A DNA stretch of 64,000 nt, from positions 2,993,501 through 3,057,500 of the forward strand of contig OU015675.1 of assembly GCA_907165275.2 (NCBI GenBank), read 5' to 3'. Shown here one piece after another: positions 1 through 9,546 of this stretch. A model generated the notes under the pieces. That model searched no databases and was not told where the DNA came from. It was given only the letters and a program-made list of their open reading frames with translations. Each line of letters opens with the position of its first letter. Position 1 is the first letter of the stretch. The position numbers were made by a program, and so were the translations under genes. The stretch is from Zygaena filipendulae. Its lineage: Eukaryota > Arthropoda > Insecta > Lepidoptera > Zygaenidae.

Positions 1-270
1 CATAAACAATATATAGCTTATCAGAGTAAAATTTCACCAAGCCACAGAACGGGTACAGAGCGCGCTCGAGCGCGTTCGAGTGCACTCGTTCGCATCCACG
101 GAACGCGCCCCTGCTTCGGAGATGGTTGTTTGGTTGCTGCACTCTGAGCCACAGAACGGGTGAAACTACGCTCTGACAGTTGTCAGAGTAAAATTTCACC
201 AAGCCACAGAACGGGTTCAGAGCGCGCTCGAGCGCGTTCGAGTGCATTCGTGCGAAGCCACGGAACGCAC
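1..270 (+). repeat. Partial copy of a palindrome-prone repeat (CCACGGAACGC family)
   Basis: The first ~175 bases match 8782-8955 essentially base for base in the same orientation. The repeat is built from recurrent short motifs: CCACAGAACGGGT, GAGCGCGCTCGAGCGCG and CCACGGAACGC. The copy is cut by the window edge. No coding capacity is apparent. Class unknown; it is probably a non-autonomous DNA element because other copies end in inverted GCGTTCCGTGG / CCACGGAACGC. Confidence 0.7.
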
Positions 271-442
271 ACCAGGCGCCAAAATTTTTACCGCTAACTG
301 ACTGACATTGCCAGAGACTATAGGGCGAGACGACCGAATACCACCATTTCGACGTGGACACAATCCATACATTTTTTTCTGAAATATGAACATCTCATAA
401 TATCTTATTCGTCTGTGAATATGAAGTTGCGACAGCCTGAGG

Positions 443-917
443 CGCGTTCCGTGGATTCACACGAGTGCACTCGAACGCGCTCGAGCGCGCTCTGTACCCG
501 TTCTGTGGCTTGGTGAAATTTTACTCTGACAACTGTCAGAGCGTAGTTTCACCCGTTCCGTGGCTCCGAGTGCAGCAACCAAACAACCATCTCCGAAGCA
601 GGTTATTTTTCACTCTGACAGCTATGTATTGTTTAAGAAGTGTCAAAGTTTGCGCCGAAAACCGGATTCGTTGAAAAAGAAAATAGAAATTAATCGGAGT
701 TCTTACGAACAAAGGGGAGGTGTCGTAGTCACAAAAAGTTTATAATTGGATGTAAAACAGTCTTATTTGCAATGTGAGTTGAGATAAAACAAATGGCGCC
801 TGAAATTTCAAACATTTTGAGGTTATAAAAACAACTCGATCGTTCTGTGGCTTGGTTGCAACTCAAACGAGTGAAATTTTAACCGAACAACTGCGCCCAA
901 ATCCACGGAACGCACAC
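443..917 (-). repeat. Copy of the CCACGGAACGC repeat, opposite orientation
   Basis: This stretch begins with GCGCGTTCCGTGG and ends with CCACGGAACGCACA, so the ends form an imperfect inverted repeat. Its interior is the reverse complement of 8529-9066, including the TTTACATCCAATTATAAACT region. Together with 1-270 it forms a large inverted arrangement at the window start. The short open frames here (465-674, 560-745) are frames through repeat DNA and are not annotated as genes. Confidence 0.7.
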
Positions 918-1023
918 CTGGTGTTTGTGATTTGCGAGAATAAATACTTGTGTTTTGAATCGTCTGTCTAGTTAATTTGTGATCTGAAGTTCTCAGTTCT
1001 GTGTCTCAGTGATTACTGATTAA

Positions 1024-1677
1024 AGGCCGATCCGCACACAACAGTGCCGACACGTGACGGACAGTTCCGTACCGTACCGTTCCGTGAAGTGCTATTCGCA
1101 CATGTCAGTACCGACGCGACGCGTGCAGTGATTTTTAGTACCTACCTTGCAGCAGTTTGACGTGCTAGTAAAATGCCTCGATATTCAAGATCACAGTTAG
1201 CTGCGATTGCTTTATTATTAGATGAAGGCGAAGAAAATGTGAGAAGAAAGAAATGGGTTCATAACGCGTGGAGGAAAAGGGAAGACGAAGGAGAGTTCGC
1301 CACCCTTTATAAGCATCTGATAGATGATGAATTAAAGTTTTTTGAGTATTTCAGGATGTCAAAATATTCTTTCGACATACTTTTATCTAAACTTAATGAA
1401 AAGTTAAGAAATAGCAGGGTGTACACGGACCAATTCAATTAACTTTTCGTCGTCCATCTTGAAACACTGCGACCGTATCAGGCAAAATATTGTCCGCCAC
1501 AAATTCACGTCGGATCACGGCGAATGCCGGAGCAGCACTGACATCACTGAACGTCACTGTCACTGACGAGTGCGGATAGCGTCGTACAAAATGTATGCTA
1601 CAATATCATATTTCACTGACACTGACTGAACGGCACGTGTCGGCACTGTGCCGGCACTGTTGTGTGCGGATCGGCCT
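1024..1677 (+). mobile_element. PIF/Harbinger-type DNA transposon, internally deleted, abutting the TEX10 start
   Basis: The element is 654 bp with perfect 26-bp terminal inverted repeats beginning AGGCCGATCCGCACACAACA. It is flanked on both sides by TAA (1021-1023 and 1678-1680), the 3-bp TWA target duplication typical of PIF/Harbinger. Inside lies an open frame with the N-terminal part of a Harbinger transposase (separate entry). The nuclease region is missing, so the copy is non-autonomous. Sub-terminal copies of CAGTGCCG and TCACTGAC repeats are visible. It ends 23 bases before the TEX10 ATG, so it very likely lies within the 5' UTR or core promoter of that gene. Confidence 0.88.
1173..1442 (+). 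pseudogene. Harbinger transposase N-terminal fragment
   Basis: The 89-residue frame starts MPRYSRSQLAAIALLLDEGE and contains KKWVHNAWRKR, EGEFATLYKHL and DDELKFFEYFRMSKYSFD. This is the pattern W-V-H ... GEF..L...L..D...FF.YFRMS...F that opens PIF/Harbinger (HARBI1-like) nucleases. The frame then stops, with no DDE catalytic region. HARBI1-type proteins are roughly 350-400 residues, so about a quarter remains. It sits inside the TIR element 1024-1677. Family assignment is from recognised motifs; no alignment was run. Confidence 0.8.
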
Positions 1678-1700
1678 TAAGTTCGTGTATTAACATAAAA

Positions 1701-4400
1701 ATGCCAAAAACCGGCGCAACGAGTTATCAAAAGTTCCTTAAAAAGGAGAAAGCGAAAACAAAATTGAAAGCAAAGAAAGATCTGCCTGTAGGAACAAATG
1801 TGACAAAAACTAATTTTAAGGTCAAAAAGATAGCGATAAAAGAACAGTTGAAGCAGCATAGCCAGAACGAAGCATTATCACTAAAGAAGTTAAATGCCAA
1901 CGAACTTTTGTCTCGTTTATATCACTCTAATGTGAACTCCCTCATAGGGGCTTTAGATGGACTAAAAGAGCTAATAACCTCTCACCCTGAGGTTTTGGGT
2001 CAATATCTTGGACGGTTCATTGAAGGAGTCGCACCTCTGATACTACACACTGAGAAATCGGTATGTATTGACAACATCTTTAGAAAAAATAGTTTTTTTT
2101 CTGAAATCTGAGATGATTTCGTGATTGAAGTCAACTTAACCTCAAAACGCCAAGTGAATGCAAATCTTCTAATCTATACTACTATTTTAAAGCGGCAGAG
2201 TTTGTTTGTTAAGTTAAATTTGTTAGATTCCGGGGCAGGATACCGACAGCCACCACCAGAGCGACGCAGTGTCAAAAATAGACAAGCAATGTTTTTTATA
2301 TTTGTATATAATTATGTATGTTAGTTTGTAAGGTATTTATCTATGGGCCCATGTTGCCTGACAACAAAACAAATAAATAAACACACTAATCTCAATCTCA
2401 ATGGTGTGAATAAAAAATTACTTTTGCATTGGATAGTTCATAAATAGAGGAATGCTATAATATGTTCCCTGCATATGGATTATTAGTGTACTTTGTGATC
2501 ATAAGGTTATATGGCTGGGTGCATGCAATAGTGGCACAAAACAAAACTTAAGGTACTTTGAGTTAAGATCAAATTTTTTGTTTCCATTGCATTTATGTTT
2601 GTGTTGCTGCACATACAATATTAATGTGCCACTATTGCATGCAGCCAGCGATATTGACTCATAGATGATCATTAAGTCAGCGGCCATGAGTCAATATGAC
2701 CTCAAAATGCAGTATACAAATACAAAGAACACAGTGAATGTGCTAAAATAATATAAAACAAACTATGCTTAAAATTATTGTTGAATGTTTATTTAAGGTT
2801 ATTTACCAGATTCGTTTTTTACTTTACAGGTTCGTCACAAATCTCTCAAAGTAATGTACTTAATGTTATCAAATACTGTGATTGAGAATAATGTTAAGCC
2901 ATTCTTTCATATAATGTCAGTATATTTACGAAGTGGCATGACTAATATTGACATCAGAATCCAAGAAGATTCCCTGTTATTCATGGACAGTCTTCTTATG
3001 TTTACTCCCAAACTAGTTACTGAAGATTTCCATAAAATATTTCCTAATTATTTAAGCATGATATCAAAGTTGAGAGTTGATTCCAAACCAGGTAGAACAT
3101 TAACTATACAGTTAGACAAACAAACTACAAGTGTGAAATGGCGTGTTAAAGTGCTACATTGTCTGCAGGATTTCTTACAGAAATTTGTTGATTTTCATAA
3201 TGATGCTGAAAAAAAAATCAAACAACCTCTTATATTCTATGATCATAGCAAGCTCAATCATTACCCTTTATTTGATCCTACGTACACATCAATATGCTAC
3301 CTTTCTTGTTTATCAGGTGAAAAGTGTATAGATGAAGCAGAAAAGTTTAAAACCTATGTAGACACTTTAATGCCTCTGCTCTTTGAAACTTGGCTTGAGG
3401 CTACACCCAATGGAAATTCTGAGAAAGCATTTGAGACACTAGTGAGTGAGGATGCTGCTCTATTATTAAGATATGTTCTGAAAATTATTTATTTGCTTCG
3501 AAGTATACTTCAATATTTAAATAAGAGAAATCCTGACTCACAAGTTGAGAGGGAACTATGCAATAAATATTTGTCATTAAATTTCCATATGTAACTAATG
3601 TGAGATCTAGAAATAATAAAGAAAAATCTGGCAGTTTACCATTTGATGAAACTATTTTAGATTCAAAATTAGTTGCTGAAAACTTAGAAATATGTCATTT
3701 GTTTATTGGTCTTAGCCAATTTACTGATGTAAAACATAATCAACAAAAAGAGATCACATTAGTGTTAAATTATGTTGAAAGCATTTTTAACAAGTCATCT
3801 AAAGATCTTAAGTTATGTGATAGGGTGATCAGCATTTTAACTGCAATATTTTCTGACAAAATTTCTCATTTAACAAAAACATTAGTCATTATGGATTCAC
3901 TTTTTAGGAAAGTTGTACTGGCATGTTTTGACCAACACATATTTACTTCATTTAGAGAAAAAATATTTTGCTTGCTATGTAAAATATCCTTGAATGATAA
4001 ATTGAAATATTTCAATGAAAGTGATGCATATAAAGAGTGGCTTGAGAACTTGCCAAATATTTTTTTACAAGAATCTTTGTCAATAAAAACTATTGAGATT
4101 CTATACAATTTTGCTCTACAAAATAATGAAGTATTTAATCAAGTAGTCACACCTAAACTGTTGGATTTGATAAGAAATTTGCCAAAAATTTTAATAATAG
4201 ATTTCATTGACATAACTAATTATCACAGACTGTATGCAATTTTTCATTGGATAAAGAAATGGGATGATGAGTCTTTAAATGTTATAGAAAAGCAATTACA
4301 AGAAGGTATGTACAAAGATGGACAATTCTTTGTTAATATTTTGAAATCGCGAGCACTAAAGGAGGAAGAAAAGAGGGGAAAAGTTTTAAGTACCTATTGA
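1701..4400 (+). CDS. TEX10: TEX10 / IPI1 homologue (rixosome subunit), frameshifted in this copy
   Basis: Coding exons are 1701-2060 (120 codons, donor GTATGT) and 2830-4400 (acceptor TTTACAG, phase 0). The protein opens with MPKTGATSYQKFLKKEK, a lysine-rich N-terminus, then NFKVKKIAIKEQL and an armadillo/HEAT-like segment (LLSRLYHSN ... ALDGLKELITSHPEVL), followed after the splice by VRHKSLKVMYLML and SGMTNIDIRIQEDSL. These match the TEX10/IPI1 family, which acts with PELP1/Rix1 and WDR18/Ipi3 in 60S pre-ribosome processing in the nucleolus. After residue ~370 the frame stops at 3592-3594, but the adjacent frame continues immediately (PYVTNVRSRNN...) for about 270 codons to a stop at 4398-4400. 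One base is apparently missing in the AATTTCC run at 3580-3586. Both halves are otherwise open, so this is either a very recent mutation or an assembly error. Restored length would be about 640 aa, shorter than vertebrate TEX10. Confidence 0.85.
2225..2402 (+). repeat. Probable 3' end of a LINE in TEX10 intron 1
   Basis: The stretch runs from a GC-rich GGGGCAGGATACCGACAGCC segment through TTGCCTGACAACAAAACAAATAAATAAA to a short CTCAATCTCAATG tail. A transcript-like end with an A-rich, short-period tail is the look of a truncated non-LTR insertion. No ORF with reverse-transcriptase motifs is present, so this is only a probable call. The rest of intron 1 (2061-2829) holds the palindrome below and ordinary AT-rich DNA. 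Confidence 0.4.
2514..2649. mobile_element. Short MITE with ~22-bp inverted repeats in TEX10 intron 1
   Basis: The left end GCTGGGTGCATGCAATAGTG is mirrored by the right end CACTATTGCATGCAGCCAGC, with one or two mismatches over about 22 bp. The ~90-bp centre is AT-rich and non-coding. Size and structure fit a miniature inverted-repeat transposable element; the superfamily cannot be judged because the target duplication is unclear. Confidence 0.65.
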
Positions 4401-4434
4401 GTAGAGTATGTAGGTTGAGAAATTAAAAGGAAGA

Positions 4435-4440
4435 AATAAA
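4435..4440 (+). terminator. Poly(A) signal of TEX10
   Basis: AATAAA lies 35 bases after the TEX10 stop codon in AT-rich DNA. A duplicate of this same tail, AATAAATATG included, occurs in the partial gene copy near 6768-6780. Confidence 0.5.
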
Positions 4441-6280
4441 TATGTAGGTAAAGGGGGATGATAAGCATGTCGGCGTGAGGGTAGTTTCATTAAAATTTAC
4501 TGCTGTTTTCTGCCGTCGAATAACTTAATAATTTATGATATTATGTTCTGCGGAGCTAAGATGCGGCACATGACAAAATTTTATCGAGCCCTTTTATCGA
4601 TTCTCGTCGACAAACTCGTACTTATATCGTTTTGTCTACCAGTGGTAACGGCAGCAAAAAATGTTTGTATGGCAGAAAACGATATATGATAAAATTGTCG
4701 ACAATCCCTAACATGCGGCACTTTTGAATGTATTTTTGTCTACTTTGTCGTTGTTTTCTCACATTTTTATCGTCGACGATTGGTGAGCGCGATAAAATGA
4801 AAATTCGTTCTTAATTGCGAATAACATGGTATTACTTTATTATAATTCAATCAGAATTCAATATTAGTAATATATATAATATTAATAATACGAAAATATT
4901 AGAAATACGAGGAATGAAAGGCGAAAAAAATGCAAAGTAGTAGTATTAAATTAAATTAAAATTCATTTATATCAGGAAAATAACCCATAAAATTTAACAA
5001 AAAGTAAATTAAATAAATTAAATTCAGTAAATTAAATAAATTAAATTCAGTAAATTAAATTAGATTAAACAAATTAAATTAGATTAAATAAATTAAATTA
5101 AATAAATAAATTGCATCAAATAAATAAAATAAAATAAATAAATTAAATTAAATAAATAAAATAAAATAAAATAAATAAATTATATTAAATAAATTAAATT
5201 AAATAAATAAATTATATTAAATAAATTAAATTCAAAAAGTAAAATCTTCAAATTGATATTCTTAAAATCTATAAATTTCCAATTATCCCTGAGTAATATT
5301 AAACTGATATATAATATCTACTAATATATTATATTAAATTTAATTATTTGAATTTCAATTAACATTAATTTAATGAACGTCTCTGAAAGAGTGCGGTAGA
5401 TTTGTTTTTAAAATCTTTACTTAAAATCAAGTAATCATTGAAACGACTCTGAGTACGGCCGTTGGAATAGGAAATAGGATTTTCCTCTTGACACGAAGAG
5501 TTCCTGCGGGAACCCCGAAATTGATTCGTGTAATATAGCAGGGGGACCATCAAAGTAGGTAGTTTATAAATTCTTCCCATTTATCTTATCTGCTAAAGCA
5601 ATCAAACTTTAGTGTAAATTTTTTGTATATGTATAGGTATTTTTTATTTATTTACCTACTTGCGACTGCCTTATGGCGTCTATCGCGGTTAGAAAAGGAT
5701 TTTAGAACTTTTCTAAAATTGGTTAGGAACTATTAACTTTTAAGAAATAACCCGCACTGCGAAAATTATTGTTCATAAGCACAACAGAATCTACTTTTAA
5801 AATTGTTTTAATCGCCACGAAAATAAATGATAAAACCGCCATCTATGGTTCCTGCCAAAAACTAAATTTTTTGTCATTTCTTGTCACGGTGATAAACGTG
5901 GGCGTACAAGCAAAAAGGCTCCTTCTTCCGAGATATAAGACTTTTGTAAAGTTGAGTGAAAAAAATACTTCCGCGATTTTAATTGATTATATTAATAAAT
6001 GCTCAATTATTTACAATTTCATAAAATACCTTAATCTACAATAATATATAAAAATAAAGCTTATTCCAGAATCACATGCCTAATAAAAAAATATGTGCCA
6101 GTTTTTGAATATTTTTTCAATTTTTACTATCAATTGATTATTCTAGATACCGAATCTAGTCTTAACTCAATACCCCACTATTGAACCTTTTTGCTTGGAC
6201 GCCCACAAATATTTGTCGTATCGACAATTTTATCTTTCGTGTGATAAATATATCGTGGCACGCATCCTAGCGCCACTGAT
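4441..6280. other. AT-rich intergenic region, low complexity, no gene
   Basis: No supported gene. 4965-5235 is a run of degenerate (AAATAAATT)n/(TAAATTAAAT)n sequence. 5340-5465 is a decayed half-copy of the CCGCCGCACTCAGAGTCGAC palindromic MITE seen at 53956, recognisable by AACATTAATTTAATGAACGTCTC and GACTCTGAGT. A Helitron-like remnant (GTTCCTGCGGGAACCCCGAAAT) sits at about 5499-5520. The frames at 5769-6044 and 5365-5580 show no protein features. Confidence 0.6.
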
Positions 6281-6801
6281 AACTAATGTGAGATCTAGTA
6301 ATAATAAAGAAAAATCTGGCAGTTTACCATTTGATGAAACTAGTTTAGATTCAGAATTAGTTCCTGAAAACTTAGAAACATGTCATTTGTTTATTGGTCT
6401 TGGCCAATTTGCTGATGTAAAACATAATCAACAAAAAGAAATCACATTATGCACTTATTACACTTTGCAATTTCAGAGCACCAATTTAGGGCTCTAAAAT
6501 CGGATACAATTTAGGGTCCGTGAGTGAGAGAGAGAGAGAGCGAGTAATCACATTACACTAAATTGTACCCTAAATCGACTATTCTAGGTTACATTTTAAT
6601 GTAGTGTGATCACTCGCTCTCTCTCTCTCTCACACTCACCGACCCTAAATTGGAACCAATTTTGGGTCAAGGGGAAATAAATTTCGTCTGAGGAAAAGAG
6701 GGGAAAAGTTTTAAGTACCTATTGTGTAGAGCTGTAGGTAGGTTGAGAAAGTAAAAGCATAAGGAAGAAATAAATATGGAGGTAAAAGAGGATGATAAGC
6801 A
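6281..6801 (+). pseudogene. Partial, rearranged duplicate of the TEX10 3' end
   Basis: 6281-6449 copies 3593-3761 of TEX10 (169 bases, a handful of substitutions), and 6690-6801 copies about 4368-4468, including the stop-codon region and the start of the 3' UTR. The roughly 600 bases of coding sequence between them are replaced by a 240-base stretch holding a GAGA-rich hairpin MITE. The copied open frame encodes the segment VRSxNNKEKSGSLPFDE and then ends within the unrelated insert. It has no upstream exon and cannot make a TEX10 protein. It is clearly younger than most repeats here because identity is still high. Confidence 0.88.
6481..6667. mobile_element. GAGA/CTCT hairpin MITE inside the TEX10 duplicate
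   Basis: Left arm contains CCAATTTAGGG, GGTCCGTGAGTGAGAGAGAG and CGAGTAATCACATTACA. The right arm contains their reverse complements TGTAGTGTGATCACTCG, CTCTCTCTCTCACACTCACC and GACCCTAAATTGG. The whole unit folds into one long stem with a (GA)n/(CT)n middle. It interrupts the duplicated TEX10 sequence. Confidence 0.7.
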
Positions 6802-6950
6802 GTAGGGGGAGCACAAATTTTGTTGCTCGCCCCTTTCGATATCGAGCGTTTTTTTTTGTATGAAAAATGAACAACACTGGATAGATGGCGTTGTTCATTT
6901 TCCATACAAAAAAAAACAGAATATAAGAAAAAAAAATGTGCTCTACTACT
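6801..6950. mobile_element. Decayed copy of the GTAGGGGGAGCAC MITE
   Basis: Begins AGTAGGGGGAGCACAAATTT, has an internal near-palindrome GAAAAATGAACAACACTGGA / GTTGTTCATTTTCC, and ends with GTGCTCTACTACT. The intact family member is at 42464-42636, which shares the internal AATGAACAACACTGGATAG motif. The right arm here is degraded by poly-A tracts. Confidence 0.7.
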
Positions 6951-7276
6951 TATTAGTAGGTAGATACCTATTAAGTAGTACCTATATAATATAAAAATTT
7001 ATAATTTTAAACGTGTTTTTCATTTGCGGTACCCTCTACTTATAATAACATTGGCGGGAGCTCTGCAACTAACGCGCCGAGACAGTTTACTATGTCGTCT
7101 GTACCCCCAAAGAGTTACCATGTACCCCTCTCAGACGAAATAATAGTTAGTTATAGTTAATTAGTTAATAGTTAGTTCAAGGGAGTGTCGCTGGCGTAGA
7201 CGGAGAATGAACATCTCCATCTACGGTCGCTGGCCTGGGCGAAACTCGGCGAGCTACGTTGCAATTTATATTTAAA

Positions 7277-7915
7277 CTAGCTGTCCCTTGCGATTTCATC
7301 CGCGGTAATTTCGGAGTTCCCGCGGAGGTTGCGGGAAAAAAGTACTCTATGTCCTTCAGTTCCCGAGGGAATTCCGGGATAAAAACTATCCTATCTTTTA
7401 AGTTGGACTATATTATAAACGGTTACAAAATTTTATCAAGATCCGTTCAGTAGTTTCGGGGTCCATCGCGGACAAACAACGTGACACGTAATTTATAATA
7501 TTAGACTAGCTGTTCCCCGCGGTTTCACTCGCGGTAATTTCGGAGTTCCCACGGGAATTCCGGGATAAAAACTATCCTATCTTTTAAGTTGAACCATAAT
7601 ATAAATGGTTACAAAATTTTATCACAATCCGTTCAGTAGTTTCGGAGTCCATCGCGGACAAACAACGTGACACGTGATTTATATATAGCTGTCCCCCACG
7701 ATTTCATCCGCGGTAATTTCGGAGTTCCCGCGGAGGTTGCGGGAAAAAAGTACTCTATGTCTTTCAGTTCCCGAGGGAATTCCGGGATAAAAACTATCCT
7801 ATCTTTTAAGTTGGACCATATTATAAACGGTTGCAAAATTTTATCAAAATCAGTTCAGTAATTTCGGAGTCCATCGCGGATAAACAATGTGACACGTGAT
7901 TTATATATATATTAG
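7277..7915 (+). mobile_element. Head-to-tail array of three Helitron-like repeats
   Basis: Three consecutive copies start at 7277, 7506 and 7686, each with CTAGCTGT(C/T)CCC, CGCGG(T/A)TTTCA and GGTAATTTCGGAGTTCCC, and each ends with ACAAACAACGTGACACGT(G/A)ATT plus TATATTAG. In reverse complement, a unit ends in a GCGG-loop-CCGC stem about ten bases before CTAG, the terminal structure of Helitrons (3' hairpin plus CTRR). I recall this sequence as a common lepidopteran repeat related to the Lep1 Helitrons. The units carry no intact ORF. Confidence 0.75.
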
Positions 7916-8242
7916 ATTATCTTTGAGCGTGCCCATAAATTAACTAGACCCATGGACCAATAAGACCTATGAAGCGTGCCCGACCAAAGGGCAAAGTATA
8001 ATCACAAATAAACTAGACGAGTATAATTAAAACGTAGTGGTTATAATATTAAACTCTTTGTATAATGTCTTTGGGCCCGACACGTTCCGTCGCAGACAAG
8101 ATCACAAGGCAGACATGAGGCAGACAAAATAATATTTTGATCATAAATAATCAGATGACACATTCATCGTCACTTGATCTATGTCTAGTTAATTTGTGAC
8201 TTGATCGTGATTCGTGGCCGCTGGCTAAGTCTAGTTAATCTG

Positions 8243-8374
8243 AAGCGCTCTCCACATTCGCCCGTGGTTCGCGCGCGAAGCTGCGAAAGAGCCGCGAAAC
8301 ATGATTCCACACTTATCGTTCGAGGGTGTTTCGCGGCTTCACGCGCGAACCACGCGCGAATGTGGAGAGCGCTT
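8243..8374. mobile_element. Fold-back MITE with ~40-bp GC-rich arms
   Basis: The left arm AAGCGCTCTCCACATTCGCC...GGTTCGCGCGCGAAGC pairs with the right arm GCTTCACGCGCGAACC...CGCGAATGTGGAGAGCGCTT. Only about 50 bases separate the arms, and even those contain a second short pair (GCCGCGAAAC / GTTTCGCGGC). It is non-coding. Its base composition is far more GC-rich than the surrounding DNA. Confidence 0.75.
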
Positions 8375-8528
8375 GAGACCGCTGGCGCGGACGTCGTCGG
8401 ACAGACATGGGCGTATTGACGGAAAGGGTAGGTAGGTTCATTTCTGTACCTACGTGTCTACATGTCGAGCAGGGTGAATAGAGCATCGGAATTCGGAACC
8501 GGGTACAAACCCACGGCGCACACCAGGT

Positions 8529-9066
8529 GTGCGTTCCGTGGGTTTGGGCGCAGTTGTTCGGTTAAAATTTCACTCGTTTGAGTTGCAACCAAGCCACAGA
8601 ACGATCGAAATATTTGAAATTTCTGGCGCTATTGGTTTCCTCTCAATTCATATTGCGAATAAGACTGTTTTACATCCAATTATAAACTTTTTGTGACTAT
8701 GACACCTCCCCTTTGTTCGTAAGAACTCCGATTGATTTCTTTTTCGACGAATCCGGTTTTTGGCGCAAACTTTGACTCTTCATAAACAATATATAGCTTA
8801 TCAGAGTAAAATTTCACCAAGCCACAGAACGGGTACAGAGCGCGCTCGAGCGCGTTCGAGTGCACTCGTTCGCATCCACGGAACGCGCCCCTGCTTCGGA
8901 GATGGTTGTTTGGTTGCTGCACTCTGAGCCACAGAACGGGTGAAACTACGCTCTCAGAGTAACTCTCTGAGTAACTCAGAGTACTCTCAGAGTAACTCTC
9001 TAACAGACTAACAGAACGGGCATGGAGCGCGCTCGAGTGCATTCGTGCGAGTCCACGGAACGCGCC
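8529..9066 (+). repeat. Full-length copy of the CCACGGAACGC repeat
   Basis: Runs from GTGCGTTCCGTGG to CCACGGAACGCGCC, giving inverted ends. Its second half (8782-8955) equals 1-175, and the whole is the reverse complement of 443-917 apart from indels. A short tandem of ACTCTCAGAGTAACTCTC units near 8960-9003 is unique to this copy. The 120-codon minus frame across it (8680-9042) has no protein features. Confidence 0.7.
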
Positions 9067-9428
9067 TCAACAGTACTAAAATGGCCGCTAAAAATCAATT
9101 TTGAATTTTGACGTACAAACAAAAAATTTCAGTTTGTCTAGTGTCTGTACTTGTAGTCTGTCTGTGTAAAAATGAATTGCTTTATTTTGTTTTCAAAGGG
9201 CAATGAATACCACCTAGTAGACTAAAGATATAAAAATCTCTTCTAGCACTTCTAGCAGACTACCATATTTATAAATTTCGTGAGCCGGTACTAATTAACT
9301 ATTGTTTCCTGCAATTTAATGTTTTGTGCTTATTGCATTTCTATTGTGATCGATGATGTAAGAATTCGAGAGCCGACTGTGTGTGTAATATAGTGGTGTT
9401 TTGTTTTGAAAATATTTGCTTATTGATT

Positions 9429-9546
9429 ATGGAAACTGAAGAGATGTCGGGTAATCAAGAAAAAGAAGAATTGGAGAGCAGCACGCATTCTAGTCCACAA
9501 GAGCACAAGTCTTTTGCTGAATTTGCTAAAGATAAACTGGACAGCG
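9429..9546 (+). CDS. ANO8: Anoctamin-8-like coding exon 1 (start codon, weak donor)
   Basis: Begins ATGGAAACTGAAGAG; no ATG lies upstream in frame before a stop. It encodes a Glu/Ser-rich acidic leader followed by KSFAEFAKDKLDS. The donor is GTACGA at 9547, weaker than the later GTGAAT at 9596, but only the former gives phase 1, which exon 2 (starting CG) requires to read A-G-R-E-L-R-R-R. The open frame runs on to 9599, so intron retention would add 17 residues and terminate. Confidence 0.75.
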
